Shown here: one piece after another, positions 1 through 8,125 of the stretch | How the letters are laid out: every line of letters starts with the position of its first letter | Numbering within the stretch: position 1 is the stretch's first letter | Origin: Bryobacteraceae bacterium | GTDB lineage: Bacteria; Acidobacteriota; Terriglobia; Bryobacterales; Bryobacteraceae | Assembly: GCA_025928545.1 (NCBI GenBank) | Contig: JAICJH010000018.1 | Location: 36,876 to 100,875 of the forward strand | Direction of reading: 5' to 3' | DNA: 64,000 nucleotides | Translations under genes and position numbers: made by a program | The notes under the pieces: generated by a model | What the model saw: the letters and a program-made list of their open reading frames with translations, nothing else | What the model was told of the DNA's origin: nothing | Database searches by the model: none

Positions 1-502
1 CCTCAATCCGGTCCGGCGGCACATGTTCGTCTTCGGCCATATGGCGGCGCATGGCTTCGCAGTTGACAAGAATGGCATCCGCAAATCGTTCGCTGAAGCG
101 AAGGAGCTTTTGAGATCGGGCGTCAAGCAGATTACGGTAGCTCAGTTGGCTTCCGATCAGGACAGGAACACGCGAGAACCAGCCGACCGGCAGTCCGAAC
201 ACGCCGCTCGCATCGTAGCAATGAACGATTTGAATACGGTGCTCGTGGATGTAGCGGCGCATCCGCACTGCTGCGGTTACAGCGTCCAGGGACAACAGCG
301 ATTTCAGCGGAACGGGGAGGATGGGAACACCCGCGGCGCGCAAATCCTCATATCTCATGCCGTGCGGATAAAACGCGGCAACGTGGGGTACAAAACGCGA
401 CCGGTCGAGGCCGATTGCAATCTTGGCTACGTCGCGTTCTACACCGCCCTGATCCAGTTCCCTGGCCATGATCAGGACAGGCACGGGCCTCGATAAAATC
501 AC
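1..502 (-). CDS. GT4-family glycosyltransferase, N-terminal part (runs off the window)
   Basis: The minus frame is open from the window edge to a GTG at 502-500. That GTG overlaps the TGA of the upstream acyltransferase gene (GTGA), so the two are probably translationally coupled. About 167 residues are visible. They begin with a hydrophobic beta strand followed by ARELDQGGVERD, which matches the glycine-rich N-terminal loop (GGxER) of GT-B fold, GT4-type glycosyltransferases. The later segments IVHCYDASGVFG and ADAILVNCEAMRRHM fit the acceptor-domain region before the linker. The C-terminal sugar-nucleotide domain lies outside the window. Role inferred from neighbours: assembly of a cell-surface or exopolysaccharide. 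There is no ATG at the expected start; the first internal ATG would remove the first strand, so GTG is preferred. Confidence 0.75.
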   Translation of the reverse strand, partial: MILSRPVPVLIMARELDQGGVERDVAKIAIGLDRSRFVPHVAAFYPHGMRYEDLRAAGVPILPVPLKSLLSLDAVTAAVRMRRYIHEHRIQIVHCYDASGVFGLPVGWFSRVPVLIGSQLSYRNLLDARSQKLLRFSERFADAILVNCEAMRRHMAEDEHVPPDRIE

Positions 503-1092
503 GCTGAACCCGCATCGGCAGTGAATGTGGCCGGAGAGATGACTTTGGCAGGGTTGCCTACTGCGGTCGAGCCGGGAGGTATGGGCTTCACGACAACCGC
601 TCCGGCGCCGATCGTGCTGCCCGCTCCGACCTCGGCCAGAATGACAGCCGATGCGCCGATCCAGCAGTCCGCGCCGATGATGGCGCCGCCGCCGGACACG
701 AGGCCGCCCAGTTTGCCATCGGTGGCACGGTGATGCTCGCGCGCGCCACTCGGAATCTCAACGTGCGAAGCAATCTGCGTGCGTGCTCCGATCGTGGCGT
801 TGCCAATCACGCAGTAGCAACCGATGGAGACGTTGGGTCCCAGAGTGACGCCGGTCTGAGAAAACAATGACCCGAATGAGATGGTTACATCGATTGACGA
901 CGCCCGGAGAGTGAGCTTATAAAACGCCGCTCTGAGGAAGTTTCCTGGTGAGCCGGGTACAAGAGCGTACGCATGCGCAAAGAGCGTGTATACACCATGG
1001 AGACGACCGAACGCGGAGAATGCCGCCGGAAGGAAAGCCAAAGCGATGGCACATGCCTGAATAACCCGTTTGGCCAGTATTCGGATTGTCAT
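499..1092 (-). CDS. Hexapeptide-repeat (left-handed beta-helix) acyltransferase
   Basis: The protein is 197 aa. After a hydrophobic N-terminal stretch (about residues 8-30), it carries runs of the hexapeptide pattern [LIV]GxxxX: LGPNVSIGCYCVIGNATIGA near residues 83-102 and IIGADCWIGASAVILAEVGAGSTIGAGAVVVKPIPPG further on. It ends with the typical AVGNPAKVI tail. This is the CysE/LacA/WbbJ-type fold that O-acetylates sugars or serine. Given glycosyltransferases on both sides, O-acetylation of a polysaccharide sugar is the likely role, but the substrate cannot be read from the sequence. Its ATG overlaps the stop of the remnant glycosyltransferase upstream, and its stop overlaps the start of the next glycosyltransferase, so all sat in one minus-strand operon. 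Confidence 0.8.
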   Translation of the reverse strand: MTIRILAKRVIQACAIALAFLPAAFSAFGRLHGVYTLFAHAYALVPGSPGNFLRAAFYKLTLRASSIDVTISFGSLFSQTGVTLGPNVSIGCYCVIGNATIGARTQIASHVEIPSGAREHHRATDGKLGGLVSGGGAIIGADCWIGASAVILAEVGAGSTIGAGAVVVKPIPPGSTAVGNPAKVISPATFTADAGSA

Positions 1093-1400
1093 TGGCTGGC
1101 TTCTATCGGCTCACGGAGGAAACCGGCAATGTTGCCGAAAAAAGAGCGGGGAATGATCGACCGCTCCGAGTAAGAAGGCAGCACAAAGATATCCGCGGCG
1201 GCAAAATACTCTCCGATAATAGTCTGATGACTTAGAAAGATCACGAGGTGCCCGATATTTAAATTAGCGCACGTCGCTCGGAGGCGCGCCTCTTGGCGAC
1301 CTCTCTCCACCCAGAAGCAGGCAAAGCTTCTTCTCGGGATTCGCGTTGTGGACCAGTGCAGGCGAACGCAGAAACCCGGCGTGCCCCCGTTTTGGGGCGG
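1089..1400 (-). pseudogene. Frameshifted, truncated GT4 glycosyltransferase remnant
   Basis: Two minus-strand frames together spell part of a GT4 C-terminal domain. One frame (about 1400-1300) reads KRGHAGFLRSPALVHNANP then EKKLCLLLGG, like the usual KG-LL-AF-LV-PE-L-LVG stretch. The other frame (1310-1089) continues with GRQEARLRATCANLNIGHL, IFLS and YFAAADIFVLPSYSE, the classic AAADVFVLPSxxEG region. Joining them needs one frameshift near 1300-1315. After PSYSE the expected EGFGxxxLEAMA block and the remaining residues of the family are absent, so a deletion also occurred. The 3' end still overlaps the acyltransferase ATG, which suggests the remnant was once a working operon member. A sequencing error could explain the frameshift but not the missing C-terminus. 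Confidence 0.65.
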
Positions 1401-1424
1401 GGCAATCCTGCCATAGTGGAAAGA

Positions 1425-2072
1425 ATGCCGCAGGAACGTTCACAGATAAAGCGACTTTACCGGGTGCTGTGCCGGGCGGCGTGCGCATTTTCGGTGCTCT
1501 TTATCGTCCTCACCTGGACACCGGTGGAAAAACTTTGGATCGTGCGTCTGGAATCGGCCTGGCCGGATCGCATTCCTCCAGTCCTGCTGGTGTTGGCGGC
1601 CGATGAACAGGATCCCGGATTCGTTGGGTATTCCACTTATCTGCGCGTGAACTACGCTGCCCGCTATTGGCGCACCGGCAATGTCAGGTCTCTGATCGTT
1701 AGCGGCGGGCCGGGTAAGGCTGGCGGGACTGTTCCGCTGGCGTGGGCAATGCGGGATTATCTGGTAGGGCAGGGAGTTCCCGCGAACGCCATTCTGGTGG
1801 ATTCCGCGTCTTCAAACACCAGAGAAAATTTTCTTAACACCCGCGGGTTGCTGAGTAACGTTGCGGGAGAAAATGGCTTTCTGACCAGCGATTTCCATTC
1901 CGGACGAGCTGCGCGAGTCGCCGCGCGGCTGGGTTTGCACAACATAGTGCCGGTCCCGATTCCCGACGCCGGTAAGCGATGGAATCAATGGGGGCAGCGC
2001 TGGCCGATCGCATTCGAGCTTGCTGAGGAAACCGCGAAGTGGATCTGGTACGCGTGGAAAGGCTGGATCTGA
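1425..2072 (+). CDS. YdcF/SanA-like DUF218 membrane protein
   Basis: The protein is 215 aa. It has one N-terminal membrane segment (about residues 12-30), then the DUF218 pattern: VLLVLAADEQDP, a middle block SLIVSGGPGKAG, a segment with TRENFLNTRGLL (the TxxNA/TxEN motif of the family) and FLTSDFHSGRAARVAARLGL near the end. The DUF218 family (YdcF, SanA, ElyC) is linked to envelope and peptidoglycan or polysaccharide-precursor homeostasis, with no settled reaction. An upstream in-frame ATG at 1293 would add 44 unlikely residues crossing the degraded glycosyltransferase. The ATG at 1425, preceded by GGAAAG, was chosen. It is followed 30 bp later by a glycosyltransferase on the same strand. 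Confidence 0.75.
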   Translation: MPQERSQIKRLYRVLCRAACAFSVLFIVLTWTPVEKLWIVRLESAWPDRIPPVLLVLAADEQDPGFVGYSTYLRVNYAARYWRTGNVRSLIVSGGPGKAGGTVPLAWAMRDYLVGQGVPANAILVDSASSNTRENFLNTRGLLSNVAGENGFLTSDFHSGRAARVAARLGLHNIVPVPIPDAGKRWNQWGQRWPIAFELAEETAKWIWYAWKGWI

Positions 2073-2102
2073 GAATACGGGGTCTGCAAGAATCAAAACT
2101 GA

Positions 2103-3323
2103 ATGTCTGAACGGATCGTTCTCATTTTCGCCTACCACTTTCCTCCTGAGAACTCCGTTGGCGGCAGGCGTCCTTATCGCTTTTGCCGCTATTTACAGGA
2201 GCTCGGATATCGATGCCATGTGATCACGGCGGCCGATCAGTCGTCGGTACCCGAATCCGGCGCTGAGTACGTGCCCGACCCTTTTCTGTCGAGCCCAGGC
2301 AAAGGGATCGGCTGGCAAATTGAAAGAGCCATTCGTAAGTTATTTTTACCGGGGATGCTGGGAATACAGTGGAGCCGGCTGGCAAGCGATGCCGCCGAGC
2401 GGTTTGCGAAACTGCATCCGGATGCCCGGATTACGATCTTCTCGACATTTCCTCCGCTGGGAGCGCATCTGGCAGCCTGGCGTCTTTCCCGTCGGACAGG
2501 TCTGCCATGGATCGCAGATTTTCGCGATCCACTGAAATTCAGCCCGTGGCTCAAAGGCTTACGCCGGAGTCACACGTTAGCTTCCGGCTGGACCGAGAAT
2601 ACGATTCTGAATTCGGCGAGTTTAGTGGTTGCGAACACCGATGCGATGGTTCGGGAGTGGGCAGACGCTTCTCCGTCCCTCGCGAGTCGCATTCATCTGA
2701 TCTGGAATGGTTTCGATCCGGAACGCAGGATCGGGCCGCTGCCGTTGCCTGCGCGCAGTCACCGGGTTTACAGTCACGTGGGCGAGTTATATGCCGGACG
2801 CAATATCACTCCGCTGCTGGAGTCGATCGCGCGCCTGATTGACGCAGGCCGCCTCTCCGCGTCACAGCTGAGGATTCAGCTCGCAGGTACCGTGGATGTT
2901 CACGCGATGCCGCCGGAAGAATTTCTGAAGCGCGCCCAGTCGCAGGGCTGGCTGCAGGTATCGCCTCATGAGATTCCGCAGGCGGAAGCGAACCAAATGA
3001 TGCAGACCTCGGACGGGTTGTTGCTGATACAACCTCAATCCGCCATTCAGGTACCTGGCAAGCTTTTCGATTACATTCAAATCGGGCGGCCAATCCTCGC
3101 GTACATACCGCCGGACACTCCGATTGAGCGAGTGCTGGCCCTGAGCGGCATTCCCTATCGTTGTGCATTCGCAACAAGTCCTCAGGCAGAGTTCGACAGC
3201 GTGGTGGAGAACTATTTTTCGCTGCCGTCCGATGCCGTGACGCCGGCGGCGGCATTCGACGAGAACTTCGATTGCCGGCATCAGACTCGCACGTTGGCGG
3301 CGCTCATCGAATCATTGGATTAA
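2103..3323 (+). CDS. Glycosyltransferase, GT-B fold (GT4-like)
   Basis: The protein is 406 aa. The N-terminus reads IVLIFAYHFPPENSVGGRR, the start of the GT4-like acceptor domain used by exopolysaccharide glycosyltransferases (WbuB/EpsF type). Residues near 140 read GLPWIADFRDP, a motif typical of this group. The C-terminal domain contains VYSHVGELYAGRNITPLLE, a QAEANQMMQTSDGLLLIQP stretch and PGKLFDYIQIGRPILAYIP, matching the nucleotide-sugar binding half. The donor and acceptor are unknown. It lies 30 bp after the YdcF-like gene and is followed by a polysaccharide deacetylase, so a role in the same surface glycan is likely. No strong Shine-Dalgarno precedes the ATG. Confidence 0.8.
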   Translation: MSERIVLIFAYHFPPENSVGGRRPYRFCRYLQELGYRCHVITAADQSSVPESGAEYVPDPFLSSPGKGIGWQIERAIRKLFLPGMLGIQWSRLASDAAERFAKLHPDARITIFSTFPPLGAHLAAWRLSRRTGLPWIADFRDPLKFSPWLKGLRRSHTLASGWTENTILNSASLVVANTDAMVREWADASPSLASRIHLIWNGFDPERRIGPLPLPARSHRVYSHVGELYAGRNITPLLESIARLIDAGRLSASQLRIQLAGTVDVHAMPPEEFLKRAQSQGWLQVSPHEIPQAEANQMMQTSDGLLLIQPQSAIQVPGKLFDYIQIGRPILAYIPPDTPIERVLALSGIPYRCAFATSPQAEFDSVVENYFSLPSDAVTPAAAFDENFDCRHQTRTLAALIESLD

Positions 3324-3471
3324 GCCGGGTGCGGAAGTCCGGTGTTCGCGATGGACAGAGGCGATCCGGGTACGCTAAGTTAATGGCAAAGCTCATATCG
3401 TGGAGCGGCGACTTTGTTTTTATGGCGCATTCTGAAATTCACGAAATAACGGTCCCAGGCTGCCGCGCCGC

Positions 3472-4491
3472 ATGACGGTACGGGAATTGGGTCGGGGCTT
3501 GTCACAGGGGCTGCTGAGATCTGCGCGAGCGGCGGGTTTGTTTTCGATCTCCGCGAATTCACAAAGCAGGCGTCGTCGATTGTCGATCCTCTGTTATCAC
3601 GGGATCGCGCTCGACGATGAGGACCAATGGCTGGGGCATCTTTTTATTTCGCGCGCCCGCTTCGAGCGACGATTGGAACTGCTTCGTCAGTTTGGAGCGA
3701 ACGTGCTGCCGTTGGGTGAGGCCGTGGAGCGATTACACCGTGGATCGCTGCCACCGAGGAGCGTCACGATTACTTTCGACGATGGGTTTGTGGATTCTTA
3801 TGTTCATGCGCTGCCTCTCCTCGGGAAATTCGGTTTTCCTTCGACCCTTTATCTGACGACTCATTACTGCCGGCACCGATTGCCGGTGTTCAATCTCATC
3901 GTGAATTACGTGCTCTGGAAATCCGGAAAGAGCACCATCGAGCTGAGGAAATTCGGATTACCGGGGGTTGCTTCGATCCGGAATTACGGGGAGCGCCAGG
4001 CGGTCGTAACCAGTCTGCTGCGGTATTCCGAGGCACGCGGGATGGGGTCCGCAGCGAAGGATGAGATCGTCCGGTCGATAGCGGAAGACTGCGGTGTGGA
4101 CTACAACCGCATCCTCAGGGCGCGGTTATTGCAACTCATGACGCCCGATGAAGTGGGCGCGGCGGCGCGTTCCGGCATGGATATGGAACTCCATACCCAT
4201 CGGCACAGGACGCCTCGCGACCGCGAGCTTTTCACGAAAGAAATCCGGGACAACGCTGCGTGCATCCGCGAATTCACCGGGCGCGAGCCGGTTCATTTTT
4301 GTTATCCCAGCGGCGACTACGATCCGCGTTTTTTCGGATGGCTGAAGGAATCGGGGGTGCGGACCGCAACCACCTGCGAGCCGGGACTCGCCGCAGCCGG
4401 GACAGAACCTTATCGGTTGCCGCGCATGCTGGACGACAGTGTGGCAACAGAAGTCGATTTCGAGCGATGGCTGTCCGGCTTTCGAATTTAA
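3472..4491 (+). CDS. Polysaccharide deacetylase (NodB homology domain)
   Basis: The protein is 339 aa. It carries NodB motif 1 as TFDDG (with LSILCYHGI upstream as the first strand), motif 2 as HTHRH (the HTxxH metal-binding motif) and a late CYPSGDYD block like the FAYPxGDYD of this family. The two Asp and two His residues that bind the catalytic metal are all visible. The family removes N-acetyl groups from GlcNAc-containing polymers, or acts on related glycans. No signal peptide is evident, but the N-terminus is Arg-rich. It ends 8 bp before the stop of the convergent sugar transferase. It probably tailors the polysaccharide made by the surrounding genes. Confidence 0.85.
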   Translation: MTVRELGRGLSQGLLRSARAAGLFSISANSQSRRRRLSILCYHGIALDDEDQWLGHLFISRARFERRLELLRQFGANVLPLGEAVERLHRGSLPPRSVTITFDDGFVDSYVHALPLLGKFGFPSTLYLTTHYCRHRLPVFNLIVNYVLWKSGKSTIELRKFGLPGVASIRNYGERQAVVTSLLRYSEARGMGSAAKDEIVRSIAEDCGVDYNRILRARLLQLMTPDEVGAAARSGMDMELHTHRHRTPRDRELFTKEIRDNAACIREFTGREPVHFCYPSGDYDPRFFGWLKESGVRTATTCEPGLAAAGTEPYRLPRMLDDSVATEVDFERWLSGFRI

Positions 4492-4498
4492 GTCTGGA

Positions 4499-5905
4499 TC
4501 ACTGGGCGGTTTCGGAGAACAACATCACTTTCATGGTGTGGGCAATGATAAATAAGTCGAGTGAGACCGACAGATACTTGATGTAGTAGAGATCGTATTC
4601 CAGCTTGATGATGGCGTCCGCCAGGGTGTCGCCGTATTTGAAGTTGATCTGAGCCCAGCCGGTAATGCCGGGTCTGACGCAATGACGATAGTTGTAATAA
4701 GGTATCTGCTCGGTCAGCGATTTGACGAATTCAGGGCGTTCGGGCCTTGGGCCAACCAGCGCCATCTCATTACGAAGCACATTGAATAGTTGCGGAAGCT
4801 CATCGAAGCGGAGCGCCCTCATCCATCGGCCGGGAGATGTAATGCGAGGGTCTTTTTTGGTAGCCCAGACGGGCCCGGATGCGGCCTCTGCATCGACATA
4901 CATCGAACGGAACTTGTACAGCGTGAACGGCACGCCGTTCAGACCAACCCGAACCTGGCGGTGAAGAACGGGCCCGCGCGAGGTCAGCTTCACGGCAATC
5001 GCGACGAGCAGCATCACGGGCGCGAACCCGATCAAAAGCACAATCGCAATCGGGATGGAATAAAGGGAGTGCCAGAAAAGACTTCCTCTTTTGGGGCCAA
5101 GTTCGGCGGAGAAGACGAGTCGCGACGGGCGCATCTCGCGGGTGGCAACCCGGCCGAAAGCCGCCTCGAAGGTGGTTGCCGCCTCCTCGAAGTGAATACC
5201 AGAAAAACGGAGGCGCAACATTTCGGACATAGGGAGCTCGCGTCTTCTTTCCGTCATCCCCACGACTACCCGATCTGGCTTCAGAGTCTCTGCGACGCTG
5301 GTCAGGTCTTTAATCCGGCCAAGAATATTCCCGCCCGGAAGATCCTCGCAGGTGTCGCAGTCATCCAGGTAGCCGAGGACAGTCATACCAATCTCGGGGC
5401 ATGCGTGAAGGTGGGCCGCGATCTCCCGACTGATTGCGGAGGAACCAAGGAACAGGATGCGCTGAAATCCTATGTATTTCAAGAGCACTCTGCTGAAAAA
5501 GAGACGCTCGGCCGGGATGACAACCAGCACCAGAAAGCTGCCGAAAATCATTCCCCAGTGCGGCAGGCTCCACTCCGGTTTTCGGATATAGGCAAACAAC
5601 GCCTGAATCAGAAAGGCCAGCCCGATCACGAGGCACACCTGCTGAACCAGCAATGTCGACGACTTGATCCGGACGTTCGAGTAGAGGTTTTGGAAATACA
5701 AACCGGCAACGAGGCACAGCGTGACAACGGCAATTTGGGGCAGCCCGCCTTCATACAGCAGGAACGTGGAAACGATGAGGTTCGGGTTGATAAACCGCAT
5801 GACCAGCCAGGAGCCCGCGATATAGCAAAGGAAGATCAGCGTGATTTCGGAAAGGACAAGACCGACGATGCTGGCGGGGATAAAGGCTCTGAATAACTGG
5901 CGCAT
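4499..5905 (-). CDS. Undecaprenyl-phosphate sugar phosphotransferase (initiating glycosyltransferase)
   Basis: The protein is 468 aa with the standard layout of polyprenyl glycosylphosphotransferases (WbaP/EpsB/WcaJ group): four to five N-terminal membrane helices (residues 10-140), a cytosolic Rossmann-like region (LFLGSSAISREIAAHL, residues 150-260), another helix near 285-310 and the C-terminal catalytic domain. The catalytic signature is clear: FTLYKFRSMYVDAE, DPRITSPGRWMRALRFDELPQ, VGPRPERPEFV and RPGITGWAQIN. The enzyme transfers a sugar-1-phosphate from a nucleotide sugar to undecaprenyl phosphate, the first committed step in exopolysaccharide synthesis. It is convergent with the deacetylase. 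A TATAAT at 5959-5954 lies about 50 bp upstream of the start, with no obvious -35. Confidence 0.9.
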   Translation of the reverse strand: MRQLFRAFIPASIVGLVLSEITLIFLCYIAGSWLVMRFINPNLIVSTFLLYEGGLPQIAVVTLCLVAGLYFQNLYSNVRIKSSTLLVQQVCLVIGLAFLIQALFAYIRKPEWSLPHWGMIFGSFLVLVVIPAERLFFSRVLLKYIGFQRILFLGSSAISREIAAHLHACPEIGMTVLGYLDDCDTCEDLPGGNILGRIKDLTSVAETLKPDRVVVGMTERRRELPMSEMLRLRFSGIHFEEAATTFEAAFGRVATREMRPSRLVFSAELGPKRGSLFWHSLYSIPIAIVLLIGFAPVMLLVAIAVKLTSRGPVLHRQVRVGLNGVPFTLYKFRSMYVDAEAASGPVWATKKDPRITSPGRWMRALRFDELPQLFNVLRNEMALVGPRPERPEFVKSLTEQIPYYNYRHCVRPGITGWAQINFKYGDTLADAIIKLEYDLYYIKYLSVSLDLFIIAHTMKVMLFSETAQ

Positions 5906-6102
5906 AGGTTCAGTGCAGAACGGCGTTCACGGCAAACGAGAGCCCAGAGGATCATTATAGTTCCCTTGTATTTTTAGCCGTGCCGAATGCTGACGCAGCC
6001 GCCATGGCTCAGGGATTCCGCCGCGCACGATTCGACTTGCCGCCCGGCAGGATGCTGAAAACTTCTGGAAACCACTTGCTTTGTGCGCGGCTCAGTATCC
6101 GC

Positions 6103-6870
6103 CTAGACTCCCAGCAGCAGCCGCGATTCCAGCTTCTCCCGGTGATTCTTTGTCAGCGTGAGTTGCGTGCCGTCGCGCAACAGGACGCGATAATCGCCAC
6201 GGAACCACGGTTGCAGTTCCTGCACGCGGTCCAGATTCACGATGGAGGACCGGTGAACCCGAATGAACTGCGCCGGGTTCAGCCGCGACTCCAGTTCGTT
6301 CATAGTTTCGCGAACTATATGGGTCTCGCGCCCACAATGGAGGCAGACATAATTGTCCGCAGCTTCGATCCAGTCGATGTCGGTGAGTTTAACGAAAACT
6401 ACTCTGCCGTTGTTGCGGACGGCAATCCGGTCCGGCGTAACGCGGGTTGGTACCGGCAGTTCGGGCGGGGAAGGCGCACGGCGATCCAGCTGACCCGATC
6501 TGTCGCACTCGACTCTGGCCCGGGCACGTTGCAGAGATTCGCGAAAACGGCGCCCGTCGAACGGCTTCAGCAGATAATCGAAGGCCTGAACCTCGAAAGC
6601 GCGCAGCGCATACTCATCGTAGGCCGATGTGAAGATCACCAGCGGTCGAGCCTCCGCCATAGCCCGCGCGGCTTCAAAACCGTCCATCTCCGGCATCTGT
6701 ACATCGAGAAAGATAATATCGGGGCGCAGTTGTTTCAGCGCGGCCACGGCCTCGACGCCGTTGGCGCACTCGCCGGTGATCTCGCAATCCGGCTCCAGAC
6801 TCAGCAGGCGTCGCACGCGCCGCCGCGAGAGCCTCTCGTCATCCACGATCAGTACTTTGAAATTGGGCAT
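6103..6870 (-). CDS. LytTR-family response regulator
   Basis: The protein is 255 aa from the ATG at 6870. Residues 1-120 are a receiver domain: VLIVDDERLSRRR, the phospho-acceptor Asp in IIFLDVQMPEMDG, the Thr/Ser in VIFTSAYDEYAL and the Lys in DYLLKPF. After a Pro/Arg-rich linker, the LytTR DNA-binding domain reads IDWIEAADNYVCLHC, RETMNELESRL, FIRVHRSSIVNLDRVQEL and LTLTKNHREKLE. Earlier in-frame ATGs exist at 6948 and 6879. The 6870 start was chosen because GGGGA lies at a suitable distance, and it gives a 32-bp overlap with the upstream kinase. Partner of the LytS-like kinase; targets unknown. Confidence 0.9.
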   Translation of the reverse strand: MPNFKVLIVDDERLSRRRVRRLLSLEPDCEITGECANGVEAVAALKQLRPDIIFLDVQMPEMDGFEAARAMAEARPLVIFTSAYDEYALRAFEVQAFDYLLKPFDGRRFRESLQRARARVECDRSGQLDRRAPSPPELPVPTRVTPDRIAVRNNGRVVFVKLTDIDWIEAADNYVCLHCGRETHIVRETMNELESRLNPAQFIRVHRSSIVNLDRVQELQPWFRGDYRVLLRDGTQLTLTKNHREKLESRLLLGV

Positions 6871-7996
6871 CGGCTTCATTCCCCGTTGATGAATTCTGTT
6901 GACGAAATGGCATGGTGATGCGGGCTTCCACTCCACCCGCCGGAACATTCCGTACTACCAGCGACTGGTGAGGTCCGTAAAGCGACTCCAACCGTCCGCG
7001 GGTAATCCCCAGGCCCATTCCCTGATGCACGGGCTGGTCCTCCGGGTCTTTCGATCCGGCTGCGAATCCTGCGCCGTTGTCTGTTATGCGCAGGACGAGT
7101 GTCTCGGCGTAGCGCTCCGCGGCAATCGCGATCCAGCCAGGTTCCGAGCGCCGGCCCACACCGTGACGAATTGAGTTCTCCACCAGCGGCTGCAGGACGA
7201 GATTCGGAACCATGGCGTCACGCAGGCTCTGCGGGACGTCATAGATGACGCGCAATCGGTCTTCGAAGCGCGCCCGTTCGATTTCAAGATAAAGATCCAG
7301 AATCCGCAATTCCTCACTGAGAGGGACCTCATGGATCGTACTGTTGGCCAGAAACAGCCGCAGCAACTCACTTAGACGCGCAATGGTGCGTTCGGCGAGC
7401 TCCGGGTCTTCATGCACCAGCGCTGTGATGCTGTGCAGCGTGTTAAACAAAAAATGCGGATGCAGCTGCATTTTAAGCGCCTGCAACTGCGCCTGCACCA
7501 GCTGAGTCTGCAGCTGCGACGATTTAGTCAAGCCCATCTGATACCGGCGATAGTAAACGAAAGCGTGCTCCACGCCGACTACCACCGAATAAAGAAGCGT
7601 GCCTGTGTCGAAAGTCATCTCGACAGATCGAAGCAGTTTCGCCCAGCTGAACATGTAGAAAGCCGAGTTAGGCGGCCGCACGATCAGGTCATAGCAAATC
7701 TTTATGGCGGGTACCAGAATCACGAGAAGCCCGACATGCGCCAGCAGATGCCGCGGCCAGCGCGGGCCTTCCAGGCGGAATCGCTGCGACCACCATAAAA
7801 TGACGGGCGTTACGATTCCCCACGAATAGGCGTAGGTCAGTTCCGACTTAAAACACTCCGGCCACGATTTCGGCATCGGCGTGAAGGCGTACCAATAGTG
7901 CGCCTGCCACGAACACAGCAAACCGTAAGCCGACCAGACGGCAAATATAATGCCGATCTTGTAGAGTGCCTGCGGCGAGATGTCAACACGCTTCAT
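6839..7996 (-). CDS. LytS-like sensor histidine kinase (His_kinase family)
   Basis: The protein is 385 aa. It has four predicted membrane helices in the first ~150 residues, a short coiled segment (SSQLQTQLVQAQLQALKMQ), then the His_kinase box QLHPHFLFNTLHSITALV with the phosphorylated His. The N-box is LVLQPLVENSIRHGV, and the ATP-binding G boxes are ITDNGAGF and GMGLGITRGRLESLYG. It lacks a DHp domain of the classical type, as expected for LytS/YehU relatives. It overlaps the LytTR regulator by 32 bp, forming one two-component operon. The signal sensed by the membrane domain is unknown. Confidence 0.9.
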   Translation of the reverse strand: MKRVDISPQALYKIGIIFAVWSAYGLLCSWQAHYWYAFTPMPKSWPECFKSELTYAYSWGIVTPVILWWSQRFRLEGPRWPRHLLAHVGLLVILVPAIKICYDLIVRPPNSAFYMFSWAKLLRSVEMTFDTGTLLYSVVVGVEHAFVYYRRYQMGLTKSSQLQTQLVQAQLQALKMQLHPHFLFNTLHSITALVHEDPELAERTIARLSELLRLFLANSTIHEVPLSEELRILDLYLEIERARFEDRLRVIYDVPQSLRDAMVPNLVLQPLVENSIRHGVGRRSEPGWIAIAAERYAETLVLRITDNGAGFAAGSKDPEDQPVHQGMGLGITRGRLESLYGPHQSLVVRNVPAGGVEARITMPFRQQNSSTGNEADAQFQSTDRG

Positions 7997-8125
7997 CGTA
8001 TTGCCGTGCTTTGGTACTTATACGCGCAGGTATCGCTTTCGTTCCGAAAGAAGTCTCTGGATTGTCGGATTCGATACCATGCGTCCCAGCCACCCGCCAG
8101 CCAACGCCGACCTCTGTTTTTCTTC

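Noticed and set aside
4790..5896. 368-codon plus-strand frame opposite the sugar transferase
   Set aside because: Hydrophilic, low-complexity translation and overlaps an obvious gene on the other strand.
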